From: Amia ocellicauda
Lineage: Eukaryota; Chordata; Actinopteri; Amiiformes; Amiidae
Direction of reading: 5' to 3'
Assembly: GCF_036373705.1 (NCBI RefSeq)
Contig: NW_027102664.1
Span: forward strand, 124,001 to 188,000
Length of the DNA: 64,000 nucleotides
Every line of letters starts with the position of its first letter. Position 1 is the stretch's first letter. The position numbers and the translations under genes were made by a program. Below the pieces are notes generated by a model, which made no database searches, was not told where the DNA came from, and saw only the letters and a program-made list of their open reading frames with translations. This document shows positions 9,750 through 18,216 of the stretch, in pieces.

Positions 9750-9785
9750 TCTCTTTAATTTTAAACCATGAATGAATTGTTGCAC

Positions 9786-9812
9786 CTTTTATCCTATCTC
9801 TTCACTACGTCA
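9786..9812 (-). promoter_or_regulatory. Promoter candidate of the 282-aa gene: ATAAAAGG box plus CRE-like site
   Basis: On the minus strand, GGATAAAAGG (9786-9795) lies about 37 nt before the ATG. TGACGTA (TACGTCA at 9806-9812) lies just upstream. The arrangement of a TATA-like box behind an ATF/CREB-type site resembles adenovirus early promoters. It recurs at 29912-29939 and 45848-45875. Confidence 0.5.
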
Positions 9813-9852
9813 CGACACACCGCCCTCTTAGAAGAGAGTAGCCCCTGAGCCG

Positions 9853-10257
9853 TCAGACCCCCCTCCAAAACCCCACACGTCGTCTGTCGTAGTTCTGCAA
9901 GCTTTCCCATTCACACCTTTCAAAACCCTGAGTCGGAGACTCCATTTCGCATTCTCTTGGACCCTCTTGCAAGCCTTCTAGAGTCTTATCCACAAGCCCC
10001 AGATCTCTCCAGGCCATCACCTTCAACCAGTCCTCATAAGAGTATTCAATTACCGTCTCAAAAGGTTCCAACGTACCCTCCTTCTCTCCCAAAGCAAGAA
10101 GCTCCACTCCAACATAGCTGGGATCCCTTTTAAAGCGGTAACCCCGTCGAGCCCCCCAGAACAACACCCAGGAGCGTTCAATCTTCAAATTGGTGAGTAC
10201 AGGAACCCTTGCCCGGGATTGTTTCTTGCGGGGTTTCATGTTGATGTCGCTGGACAT
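9853..10257 (-). pseudogene. 236-aa right-end gene with internal deletion (element 1)
   Basis: Copy of the gene that is full-length in element 3. The first about 120 codons match. A deletion then joins positions that in element 3 lie about 310 bp apart (break near 9894, single-base homology), and the frame ends out of register as RRRVGFWRGV. The ATG at 10257 follows a TATTTAAG box at about 10325-10331. Confidence 0.65.
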
Positions 10258-10376
10258 GTTGAAGAAGCGGGATGTTTCAGAAGCTGAGAATTAAAGAGGT
10301 ATTGCCTAAAAGAAGCGCGGGTTCTTAAATAGAGAGGAGAGTTTCGGGGCGTTGCCTTCAGAGGGGTGGGGGTATT
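10258..10376 (-). promoter_or_regulatory. Right-end promoter region, element 1
   Basis: Non-coding stretch between the right inverted repeat and the 236-aa gene. On the minus strand TATTTAA (10325-10331) stands about 70 nt before the ATG at 10257. The three CRE-like sites in the adjoining terminal repeat would lie upstream of it. Confidence 0.45.
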
Positions 10377-10560
10377 TATGGGTGGCCTTGTTGTTCAGGG
10401 TTTTATGGGTGCACACTTTCTGACGGATATGACGTAGGAATAATTAAGGAAATAACTCTACCTAAAATCACGCCCCCCAATTATGACGTAGGAATATTAA
10501 TAAGCTTAGGGCATACGTCATAACAAAATAGGCCGCGCCCAAAAAACCCTACTATCTACT
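10377..10560 (-). repeat. Right terminal inverted repeat, element 1
   Basis: About 184 bp, the reverse complement of the left repeats at 14692, 31229 and 49741 with few mismatches. It ends ...ACTATCTACT. It contains three TGACGTA/TACGTCA motifs and the conserved stretch around AAGCTTATTAATATTCC. Confidence 0.95.
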
Positions 10561-10566
10561 CTTATG
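10561..10566. repeat. Target site duplication CTTATG, right of element 1
   Basis: CTTATG directly follows the element end and continues as TAGTTGAAGG, exactly as in the unoccupied sites at 11815, 13410, 30638 and 48158. Six base pairs is the Polinton/Maverick target duplication length. Confidence 0.92.
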
Positions 10567-10876
10567 TAGTTGAAGGCGCAGTATAGCTCTCATAGTCTGG
10601 TGGTGACGGAAGACCACCAGCCGTTTGAACAAGCCATTCAGCATCACCTTGTTGGGTTAAGTGCAGGCACTGTCAGAGCGCAGGGCGTCCTGCCTTTGAA
10701 AGAGTTTCCGAAGTGTCCTGATGTGCCCTTTAGCAATGCCAAACAGGTCTGTGAAAATGGCATCCTTTCGCGGCACTTCAGACGCCATCTCACAGTCTAG
10801 CCGACCTGAAACGCCTGAGCCCGTTTTACCAGCAGGTTCCAACGGTAACCGTTTGAAGCAAGAGGCGGCGTTGTCA

Positions 10877-10949
10877 GTTTCTGTAGTGTAGCGGTTATCA
10901 CATTTGCCTAACGCGCGAAAGGTCCCCGGTTCGAAACCGGGCGGAAACA
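10877..10949 (+). tRNA. tRNA-Val (AAC)
   Basis: Complete cloverleaf. Acceptor GTTTCTG pairs with CGGAAAC (one G-T pair); anticodon loop CTAACGC carries AAC; T-arm CCCGG/CCGGG with TTCGAAA. B box GGTTCGAAACC is intact. A TTTT run about 20 nt downstream can end Pol III transcription. Confidence 0.88.
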
Positions 10950-11111
10950 GCCTGCTTTGGGCCGGCCCTTTTCGTCCTGCTTGCCCTCGTGGTTCCCTGC
11001 AGGCGGTGGGTGGCTTTTCTTCATTGGAGTGCCCGAAATCGGTGCTCTCAGAGCGTCCGTCCGTCGACAGGTTGAAATTGTAAACGCTGGTGTAGCCACT
11101 TTTAATTAAAA

Positions 11112-11191
11112 TCTGATGATGATGATGATGATGATGTTGTTGTTGTTCTTGTTGTTCTTGTTGTCGTCGTAGTCGCTGTCATTATTATTGT
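11112..11191 (+). repeat. Triplet microsatellite (TGA)n(TTG)n
   Basis: TGA repeats passing into TTG/TTC repeats and an imperfect GTC-rich tail, found 3' of each AAC-type spacer. Similar tracts lie at 12051-12139, 12761-12831, 13648-13735, 14002-14083, 47458-47529, 48396-48491 and 49059-49142 with different repeat numbers. Confidence 0.85.
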
Positions 11192-11516
11192 TAAAGTAAA
11201 GCAGTAGTTAGATTTGTTGCTACCGTAAGGTGTAGAAGGCACAATAGCTCTGATAGTCTGGTGGTGAAGGAAGACCACCAGACGTTTGAACAAGCCATTC
11301 AGCATCACCTTGTTGGGCTAAGTGCAGGCACTGTCAGAGCGCAGGGCGTCCTGCCTTTGAAAGAGTTTCCAAAGTGTCCTGATGTGCCCTTTAGCAATGC
11401 AAAATAGGTCAGTGAAAATAGAAACCTTTATCTCACAGGCTGGCCCACGGGAAACGCCTGTGCGTGTTTTATCAGCCTGCTTCGATGGGAGCCATTCGAA
11501 ACGCCAGGACGGGTCG

Positions 11517-11589
11517 TTTTCCGTAGTGTAGTGGCTATCACGTTTGCCTCACACGCGAAAAGTCCCCGGTTCGAAACCGGGCGGAAACA
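11517..11589 (+). tRNA. tRNA-Val (CAC), degenerate acceptor
   Basis: Anticodon loop CTCACAC (CAC). The first acceptor base is T instead of G, giving a T-C mismatch, and there is a G to A change before the T-stem. The B box is intact. Probably weak or inactive. Confidence 0.75.
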
Positions 11590-11814
11590 ACCTGCGGTGC
11601 ACTCGTGCCAGTGCCATGTTACCCGTCGCCATCTCTCTGCCCCAAGGCCGGCCGTCGTTTTCTCTTCCTCGGAGTGGCAAGAAATCCTGACCTTGAGAAC
11701 AAACGATCGCAGAAGGGTAGCTTTGCGAGGCGCTGGAACTCACACTTTTAAAATCGATACATGTTGTAGCTGTTACAATACGACCGTAGCAGGATCAGCG
11801 ACATTGCTGTTACT

Positions 11815-11820
11815 CTTATG
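11815..11820. other. Unoccupied target site CTTATG
   Basis: Sequence GTTACTCTTATGTAGTCGAAGG without an element. It matches the joined left flank of elements 2-4 and right flank of elements 1 and 3 with a single CTTATG, and so shows the pre-insertion state. Confidence 0.9.
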
Positions 11821-12050
11821 TAGTCGAAGGCGCAGTATAGCTCTGATAGTCTGGTGGTGACGGAGGACCTCCAGCCGTTTGAACAAGCCATTCAGCATCA
11901 CCTTGTTGGGCTAAGTGCAGGCACTGTCAGAGCGCAGGGCGACCTGCCTTTGATAGAGTTTCCTAAGTGTCCCGAAATCGGTGCACTCAGAGCGTCCGTC
12001 CGTCGACAGGTTGAAATTGTAAACGCTGGTGTAGCCACTTTTAATTAAAA

Positions 12051-12139
12051 TATGATGATGATGTTGTTGTTCTTGTTCTTGTTGTTGTTGTTGTTCTTGT
12101 TTTTCTTGTTGTCGTCGTGGTCGCCGTCATTATTATTGT
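12051..12139 (+). repeat. Triplet microsatellite (TGA)n(TTG)n
   Basis: Short TGA run followed by TTG/TTC repeats and a GTCGTCGTGG tail. It belongs to a unit in which the AAC tRNA is deleted. Confidence 0.8.
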
Positions 12140-12523
12140 TAAAGTAAAGCAGTAGTTAGATTTGTTGCTACCGTCAGGTGTAGAAGGTACAATAGCTCAG
12201 TGATTGTCTGATGGTGGCACAAGACGAGCAGCAGCTGTTTGAACAAGCCATTGAGCATCACCTTGTTGGGGTAAGTGTAAGTCTTGTCATAGCTCAGGGC
12301 GTTCTTCCTTTGAAAGAGTTTCCAAAGTGTCCTGATGTGCCCTTGAGCAATGCAAAATAGGTCAGTGAAAATAGAAACCTTTATCTCACAGGCTGGCCCA
12401 CGGGAAACCCCTGTGCGCGTTTTACCAGCCGGCTTCGATGGGAGCCATTCGAAACGCCAGGACGGGTCGGTTTTACCAGCAGTCTCCAACGGTAACCGTT
12501 CTAAGCAAGAGGTGACGGTGTCA

Positions 12524-12596
12524 GTTTCCGAAGTGTAGCGGTTATCATGTTCGCCTAACGCACGAAAGGTCCCCGGTTTGAAACCGGGCGGAAACA
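12524..12596 (+). tRNA. tRNA-Val (AAC), decayed
   Basis: Recognisable tRNA-Val with AAC anticodon but with damage: AA instead of TA after the acceptor, a mismatch in the anticodon stem (TTCGC with ACGAA), and GGTTTGAAACC in the B box. Likely a pseudogene. Confidence 0.7.
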
Positions 12597-12760
12597 GCCT
12601 GCTGTGGGCCGGCCCTTTTCGTCCTGCTTACCCTCGTGGTTCCCCGGAGGCGGTAGGTGGCTTTTCTTCATTGGAGTGCCCGAAATTGGTGCACTCAGAG
12701 CGTCCGTCAATCGACAGGTTGAAATTGTAAATGCTGGTGTAGTCACTTTTAATTAAAATC

Positions 12761-12831
12761 TGATGATGATGTTATTGTTGTTGTTGTTGTTGTTCTTGTT
12801 GTCGTCGTGGTCGCCGTCATTATTATTGTTA
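12761..12831 (+). repeat. Triplet microsatellite (TGA)n(TTG)n
   Basis: TGATGATGATG followed by TTATTG and TTG repeats. Same position in the unit as the other triplet tracts. Confidence 0.8.
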
Positions 12832-13141
12832 AAGTAAAGCTACCGTAAGGTGTAGAAGGCACAATAGCTCTGTGATTGTCTGATGGTGGCACAAGACAAG
12901 CAGCAGCTGTTTGAACAAGCCATTGAGCATCACCTTGTTGGGGTAAGTGTAAGTCTTGTCATAGCTCAGGGCGTTCTTCCTTTGAAAGAGTTTCCAAAGT
13001 GTCCTGATGTGCCCTTGAGCAATGCAAAATAGGTCAGTGAAAATAGAAACCTTTATCTCACAGGCTGGCCCACGGGAAACGCCTGTGTGCGTTTTACCAG
13101 CCGGCTTCGATAGGAGTTATTCGAAACACCAGGACGGGTCG

Positions 13142-13214
13142 GTTTCCGTAGTGTAGTGGCTATCACGTTTGCCTCACACGCGAAAGGTCCCCGGTTCGAA
13201 ACCGGGCGGAAACA
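13142..13214 (+). tRNA. tRNA-Val (CAC)
   Basis: Acceptor GTTTCCG/CGGAAAC perfect; anticodon CAC; T-arm perfect. Like all CAC copies here it has C in place of T in the D-arm segment GTGGCTATCAC. Likely functional. Confidence 0.85.
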
Positions 13215-13409
13215 ACCCGTCCCCCATCTCTCTGCCCCAAGGGTGGCTGTCGTTTTCTCTTCCTCGGAGTGGCAAGAAATCCTGACCTTGAGAACAAACG
13301 ATGTAAGAAGGGTAGCTTTGCGAGGCGCTGGAACTGACACTTTTAAAATCGATACATGTTGTTGCTGTTACAATACGACCGTAGCAGGATCGGCGACATT
13401 GCTGTTACT

Positions 13410-13415
13410 CTTATG
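13410..13415. other. Unoccupied target site CTTATG
   Basis: GCTGTTACTCTTATGTAGTTG, identical to the composite flank of element 3. It lies about 200 bp after the CAC tRNA ending at 13214. Confidence 0.9.
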
Positions 13416-13647
13416 TAGTTGAAGGCGCAAAATAGCTCTGATAGTCTGGTGGTGACGGAAGACCACCAGCCGTTTGAACAAGCCATTCAGCATCACCTTG
13501 TTGGGCTAAGTGCAGGCACTGTCTGATCGCAGGGCGTCCTGCCTTTGAAAGAGTTTCCGAAGTATCCCGAAATCGGTGCACTCAGAGCGTCCGTCCGTCG
13601 ACAGGATGAAATTGTAAACGCTGGTGTAGCCACTTTTAATTAAAATC

Positions 13648-13735
13648 TGATGATGATGATGATGATGATGTTGTTGTTCTTGTTGTTGTTGTTGTTGTTC
13701 TTGTTGTCGTCGTGGTCGCCGTCATTATCATTGTT
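13648..13735 (+). repeat. Triplet microsatellite (TGA)n(TTG)n
   Basis: Seven or so TGA units then TTG/TTC repeats. It follows a tRNA-less AAC-type unit (junction near 13568). Confidence 0.8.
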
Positions 13736-14001
13736 AAAGTAAAGCAGTAGTTAGATTTGTTGCTACCGTAAGGTGTAGAAGGCACAATAGCTCTGATAGT
13801 CTGGTGGTGAAGGAAGACCACCAGCCGTTTGAACAAGCCATTCAGCATCACCTTGTTGGGCTAAGTGCACGCACTGTCTGATCGCAGGGCGTCCTGCCTT
13901 TGAAAGAGTTTCCGAAGTATCCCGAAATCGGTGCACTCAGAGCGTCCGTCCGTCGACAGGTTGAAATTGTAAACGCTGGTGTAGCCACTTTTAATAAAAA
14001 T

Positions 14002-14083
14002 CTGATGATGATGTTATTGTTCTTGTTGTTGTTGTTGTTCTTGTTTTTCTTTTTGTCGTCGAGGTCGCCGTCATTATTATTGT
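14002..14083 (+). repeat. Triplet microsatellite (TGA)n(TTG)n
   Basis: Shorter TGA run with TTATTG interruption, then TTG/TTC repeats, following the tRNA-less unit with junction near 13922. Confidence 0.8.
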
Positions 14084-14395
14084 TAAAGTAAAGCTACCGT
14101 AAGGTGTAGAAGGCACAATAGCTCTGTGATTGTCTGATGGTGGCACAAGACGAGCAGCAGCTGTTTGAACAAGCCAGTGAGCATCACCTTGTTGGGGTAA
14201 GTGTAAGTCTTGTCATAGCTCAGGGCGTTCTTCCTTTGAAAGAGTTTCCAAAGTGTCCTGATGTGTCCTTGAGCAATGCAAAATAGGTCAGTGAAAATAG
14301 AAGCCTTTATCTCACAGGCTGGCCCACGGGAAACGCCTGTGCGCGTTTTACCAGCCGGCTTCGATGGGAGCCATTCGAAACACCACGACAGGTCG

Positions 14396-14468
14396 GTTTC
14401 CGTAGTGTAGTGGCTATCACGTTCGCCTCACACGCGAAAGGTCCCTGGTTCGAAACCGGGCGGAAACA
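14396..14468 (+). tRNA. tRNA-Val (CAC) adjoining element 2
   Basis: Complete cloverleaf with CAC anticodon. The T-stem has one G-T pair (CCTGG/CCGGG). It ends 223 bp before the left end of element 2. The copies at 30933 and 49455, also next to elements, share the CCTGG variant. Confidence 0.85.
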
Positions 14469-14685
14469 ACCCGCGGTGCACGCGTGCTAGTGCTTTGTTA
14501 TCTGTCCCTGTAACGCGGCCGGCCATCGTTTTCTCTTCCTCGGAGTGTCAAGAAATCCTGACCTTGAGAACAAACGATCACAGAAGGGTAGCTTTGCGAG
14601 GCGCTGGAACTGACAGTTTTAAAATCGATACATGTTGTTGCTGTTACAATACGACCGTAGCAGGATCGGCGACATTGCTGTTACT

Positions 14686-14691
14686 CTTATG
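14686..14691. repeat. Target site duplication CTTATG, left of element 2
   Basis: GTTACTCTTATG runs directly into AGTAGATAGT. The matching right copy is missing because the right end of element 2 is deleted. Confidence 0.9.
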
Positions 14692-14875
14692 AGTAGATAG
14701 TAGGGTTTTATGGGCGCGGCCTATTTTCTTATGACGTATGCCCTAAGCTTATTAATATTCCTACGTCATAATTGGGGGGCGTGATTTTAGGTAGAGTTAT
14801 TTCCTTAATTATTCCTACGTCATATCCGTCAGAAAGTGTACACCCATAAAACCCTGAACAACAAGGCCGCCCATA
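14692..14875 (+). repeat. Left terminal inverted repeat, element 2
   Basis: AGTAGATAGTAGGG start, about 184 bp, inverted match to 10377-10560. It holds one TGACGTA and two TACGTCA motifs. Confidence 0.95.
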
Positions 14876-15812
14876 ACCTGTTGTTCTTGTTGTTCTTGTT
14901 GGTCAACTGTAGAGTGTGAATGGGTCGGCTCTTCCTGTAGTGTTTGGGGGTCTTTTTTAAATATACATGTAATGGTTTAGTAAATCTAAACCGTTATAAG
15001 ATCAACAAGTTCTGTTGTCTGTAATGGTCCCAGGTCTTAACAATGCCAGTTTTGAATAGTGCGTTTATCATATTCACACTGTCTCTGTCTGTCTCTCTCT
15101 CTCTCTCGCCCAATCATTTTATAAGATCAACAAGTTCTATTGTCTGTTATGATCCCAGGTCCTAACAATGCCTGTTTTGCATAGGGTACTTATGTTATCC
15201 ACACTGTATCTGGCTCTGTCTCTCCCCTCAAATTTAATTAAAAATAAAATTAAAAAAGAGGGTGTGTGTGTGGGTGTTTGTGTGTATAGGTTAATTGTTT
15301 TTGTAAAAAAAAAAAAAAAAAGCTGTGGTTATATTTTATCTCTCACATAATGTGTTCAGTCGTTTTACTTAAATACATTCTAGGGTCTTAAAGCTCATAA
15401 GAGTTAGACTTAAGATAAGGATATGCTTTTAAGGTATTTTAGCAGTCTCAATCCCTGATGATAAGGAATCGTTTAAAAAATAAAAACAACTGATCACTCA
15501 ATGCTAAATAGATCACAACACTCAAGGCTAAATCACTCACACCATGGGTGGCGGGGGTGGGCTCAGACAACAGTACGTATGGCATGTGGTATCAAAACAT
15601 TCAGAATACTTTTAACCTATATAATTTATAAGCTTTGTAAAATAAACCCAAATATCTCTTTTGCGGGGATAAACGCTGTTCTGAGTAGTTTGTGACTTGT
15701 TTAATACCAAACAAAGCATCGCTATTAAAAAAAAAAAAAAAAACACTGTAAAAGCGCTAGTTATTTTAGATCTTTATAGTTATTTTCTTGGCTCAGGTTG
15801 TTTTTTAGCGCT
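14876..15812 (+). other. Left-end non-coding region, element 2
   Basis: No convincing open frame. It contains a perfect short hairpin (GGTTTAG-TAAAT-CTAAACC, 14974-14992), an imperfect tandem duplication (14995-15225), a CT microsatellite (about 15083-15108), GT-rich sequence (about 15262-15285) and A-tracts near 15305 and 15727. It is the presumed control region upstream of the spliced gene. Confidence 0.6.
14995..15225 (+). repeat. Imperfect tandem repeat, two units of about 100 bp
   Basis: Unit A starts TATAAGATCAACAAGTTCTG at 14995 and unit B starts at 15120 with nearly the same words. Both continue through CCCAGGTC(C/T)TAACAATGCC and end in a CT-rich tract. Also present at 31532-31763 and 50044-50275. 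Confidence 0.8.
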
Positions 15813-15818
15813 TATAAA
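15813..15818 (+). promoter_or_regulatory. TATA box of the spliced left-end gene, element 2
   Basis: GCGCTTATAAAGGCC, a strong TATAAA match about 180 nt before the ATG at 15992. It is conserved at 32351-32356 and 50861-50866. Confidence 0.6.
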
Positions 15819-15991
15819 GGCCTGAAATATTCTTAGTGGTTTGTTGACTATAGGTCTTGATGCACAAAGGCCAGACCAGAACAATGCCTTACACGCAGAT
15901 CCGGCATGTGGCCATCAGTATAAGTATGAAGGTCTGGTCTTCAGCTCGACAGACTCTTACTGACCTTTCGATTTAAGACTAAAGATCAACA

Positions 15992-18033
15992 ATGTCCGGA
16001 AACAACATCAGCGACTTCGATTTAAATGAGTTTTTAGGCAAGTCTTCAGATTATTTTCATTGACTCAGAGCGTGTTGTGTGCATGTATTGTAAATAAGGC
16101 TATAACATCTGTTTTAAGTTCTGTAAAATTATTTTTCAGCCAGTCAACAGGAGTTAATTCCCAACGCTGAGGAGATCATCTGGAACAACGACGGTAAGAT
16201 TTTTGTGTTTGCGCTCATGGGTTCTTATGTATGGGTGTGTGTGGTTTTGAAGCGGCTCATTAGAGTTATGAAAACGTTTTAATATATATTAATGCCGGTC
16301 TCTTTAATTACACAGAAACTATCGAAAGGCCTGTGATTAATGTCTCCGAGGATCGACCAAGAGAAGTGGTTGTCCCTAGACAGACTGTCTGCCGACCGGG
16401 TAAGAACTAAACCCCTGTTTGTTTGTATAACGTTTCTGTAAGATGTTTGAGTCCAGTTTTGTTAATTTTAAAAAATTATCCTGTCTAACAGTATTAAGAA
16501 ACGTGGTTCGAGACAACGAAAGGCCTTCCACATCGAGGGCTTGTTTCGTTTTACCTTCGAGAACCGTAACCTTTCAAGAATCTGAAAGGCCGTCAGCCCC
16601 GGTATCTGATAGCTGTGAGTATATGTCTGCAGCCTGTAAGAGGATAAAGCTTTTTATAAAGCGGTGTGGTTAAAGGTTAAACATGTCTCTTACCTTCACA
16701 GCGGTGCAAAAAGCTAAACCAGCCGAAAAAAATAAGAAACGATTATTCTGTGGAGGTAAGTAAGATCTTTCAAACTTTAATGTTTTTAAAAGGGCTTTGT
16801 TTGCCCGTTGAGGGCTAATATTTAAGCGATGGGTGACCGTTTCCTGTAGGGCGGGGGGTTCTGGGAAAGATCTTTAGAAGTCCGGACAGGTCTAGGCTTG
16901 TTTCTGGGGAATGTGTTTAGAAATGACCGATTGCCGTACCGTCTGGTTAGGAAGTAAAGCCGTCCGAAAGGGTTTAGTAAGTTGTTTGACTTATCTCCCG
17001 CTATTATACTTCTGTTTTAAAGTGGTTGTAGGAAAAGGCTTGAAGGTGTTCATTGTATTTAATATTTAAACAGATCGTGAAAACGTTTGTGAAACAGGAA
17101 GTCCCGGGATCAGGAATCGTTTACACTTGGAAGGTTCGTTTAAAAATGAAATGTTGTTGTGTGTGTGTGTGTTTTATTAACAATATTACAGTTTTTAAAG
17201 AAACATTTAAGAAACAGTTTATTTACAGCGGCTTCTCTGTTTTACATTTATTATCAAGTCCTAATAAATATATTGTCTGTAAATAATATTGCGTTGTAGT
17301 GAATGTCTAAGGCTATTTTCAAAGGTCTAAAAAAGCTAAAGGTTTTGAATGTCCTGGACATGTTGTTTTAAGTTTGATTTCTGTCGCCGTTTAAAGATGT
17401 AAATGTAATGTATATTTTTATTCTTCCCAAGACTATTGGGATAGTCATTCTGTGGATGAGCTATTGAGAACAATTACCCCGTCTAAGTGGGATCAAACAT
17501 CTTCCCCGGTGAGATCACCGAGAGGATCCCCCACGGTGGTCTTGGAGACCCCCCAACATCTACTCAGGCCACAGCCTTCTGGGGGTAATTCAACACCCCA
17601 GATTCAGCCCGCCGCATTGTCGGGCGGAACAAATACAGGCATCCAACAACCTCATGGGTCGCCGTCAGTCAGGGCTGACACACCACCCAACGACGGCCTG
17701 GTTTCAACATCGTTCCCCCAGACCCATTTCTTGGCTACAGAAACGCGGAACAGTTCCCCGCGCTTGGCCAGGGTGTCACCGCAAAGGCCTTCTTGGTCTC
17801 CGTCCATGAGTATACGCTCGCTCCCTGCCTCCTTCGACCGAGATTTACCGGAGCGACCATCCTTTGAAGCTGAGCCAGGCCACCAGCCCCCGGAGCCACT
17901 TCCTGAAGGTCGGCATGAGTTGCTACATACTTTGTTACAAAATCAAAGACTTGTGTTAGTGGGGCAAAACCTGGTGATAGAGAGCCAAAACACCCTTATT
18001 AATACCCTTACTAACGAATTGTACAGTATTTAA
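15992..18033 (+). CDS. Seven-exon Pro/Ser-rich protein, left-end gene (element 2, intact)
   Basis: Predicted exons: 15992-16037, 16140-16193, 16316-16399, 16492-16614, 16702-16755, 17074-17133, 17432-18033. They sum to 1,023 nt, 340 codons plus stop, with no internal stop. All six introns interrupt after the first base of a codon (phase 1). Donors are GTAAGA, GTGAGT, GTAAGT and GTTCGT types except intron 1, which has GCAAGT; acceptors follow pyrimidine tracts ending CAG or AAG. The protein starts MSGNNISDFDLNEFL, has repeated ERP-containing words (ERPVI, ERPSTS, ERPSAP, ERPSFE), is largely disordered and Pro/Ser-rich in the last exon, and ends in a Leu-rich helix (LLHTLLQNQRLVLVGQNL). No family recognised. 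Its position next to the left repeat and behind a TATA box suggests an early or regulatory role (inference). Elements 3 and 4 have frameshifts in it. AATAAA signals follow at 18080-18092. Confidence 0.75.
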
Positions 18034-18216
18034 TGTTTTAATAGACACAAAACGCCTTACTATTGTGGGTTGTTGGAAAAATAAAAAATAAATTAAAAAA
18101 TGTCCTGACTTGGTAAAAGAACTCACAAACTAAAGGATTATGAACAAGCTAGGGCCCCAAAAAGACCTTCCCGAGAGAACATCCCCGGCCCTGTTGTGAA
18201 CTCCTCTGATGTCCCA

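Larger units (their letters stand above)
1..10560 (+). mobile_element. Element 1: Polinton/adintovirus-like provirus, right part
   Basis: The window opens inside the polymerase gene of this copy and follows it to its right terminus at 10560. It holds PolB (3' part), ATPase, two small late genes, then the convergent block of protease, capsid genes, integrase and accessory genes. The right inverted repeat is followed directly by the 6-bp duplication CTTATG. PolB (after the shared stop), ATPase, protease and integrase are open here; the major capsid, penton, Bcl-2-like and 236-aa genes are broken. PolB + DDE integrase + adenain-like protease + packaging ATPase + jelly-roll capsid proteins is the defining Polinton/adintovirus set. 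Confidence 0.93.
10567..14685. repeat. Host tRNA-Val tandem repeat array between elements 1 and 2
   Basis: About 4.1 kb of tandemly repeated spacer with five tRNA-Val copies (10877, 11517, 12524, 13142, 14396). Two unit types alternate. AAC units are followed by a spacer ending in a (TGA)n(TTG)n tract. CAC units are followed about 225 bp later by the CTTATG target. Three further AAC-type units (junctions near 11967, 13568, 13922) lack the tRNA because of a shared deletion. Open frames here are repeat-derived and show no protein-like conservation. Confidence 0.85.

Noticed and set aside
9252-9758. 168-codon plus-strand frame opposite the 282-aa gene
   Set aside because: The minus-strand protein has a consistent Cys/His motif, promoter and neighbours; the plus-strand frame is a shadow that disappears in copy 3.
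11531-11860. Open frames over tRNA-Val and spacer (for example 11531-11860, 13156-13422, 30354-30650, 47874-48170)
   Set aside because: They start inside tRNA genes, vary with each repeat copy and resemble no protein.
10567-14685. CRISPR-like regular repetition in the spacer
   Set aside because: Repeat units are long, contain tRNA genes and microsatellites, and lack the short repeat/unique spacer pattern.
15168-15350. 60-codon frame over the CT and GT microsatellites and A-tract (also 50217)
   Set aside because: Low-complexity translation of simple repeats, without a plausible gene context.
16443-16673. Independent small genes within the spliced region (16443-16673, 17053-17286)
   Set aside because: They run through clear donor and acceptor sites; the phase-consistent exon model explains them better.
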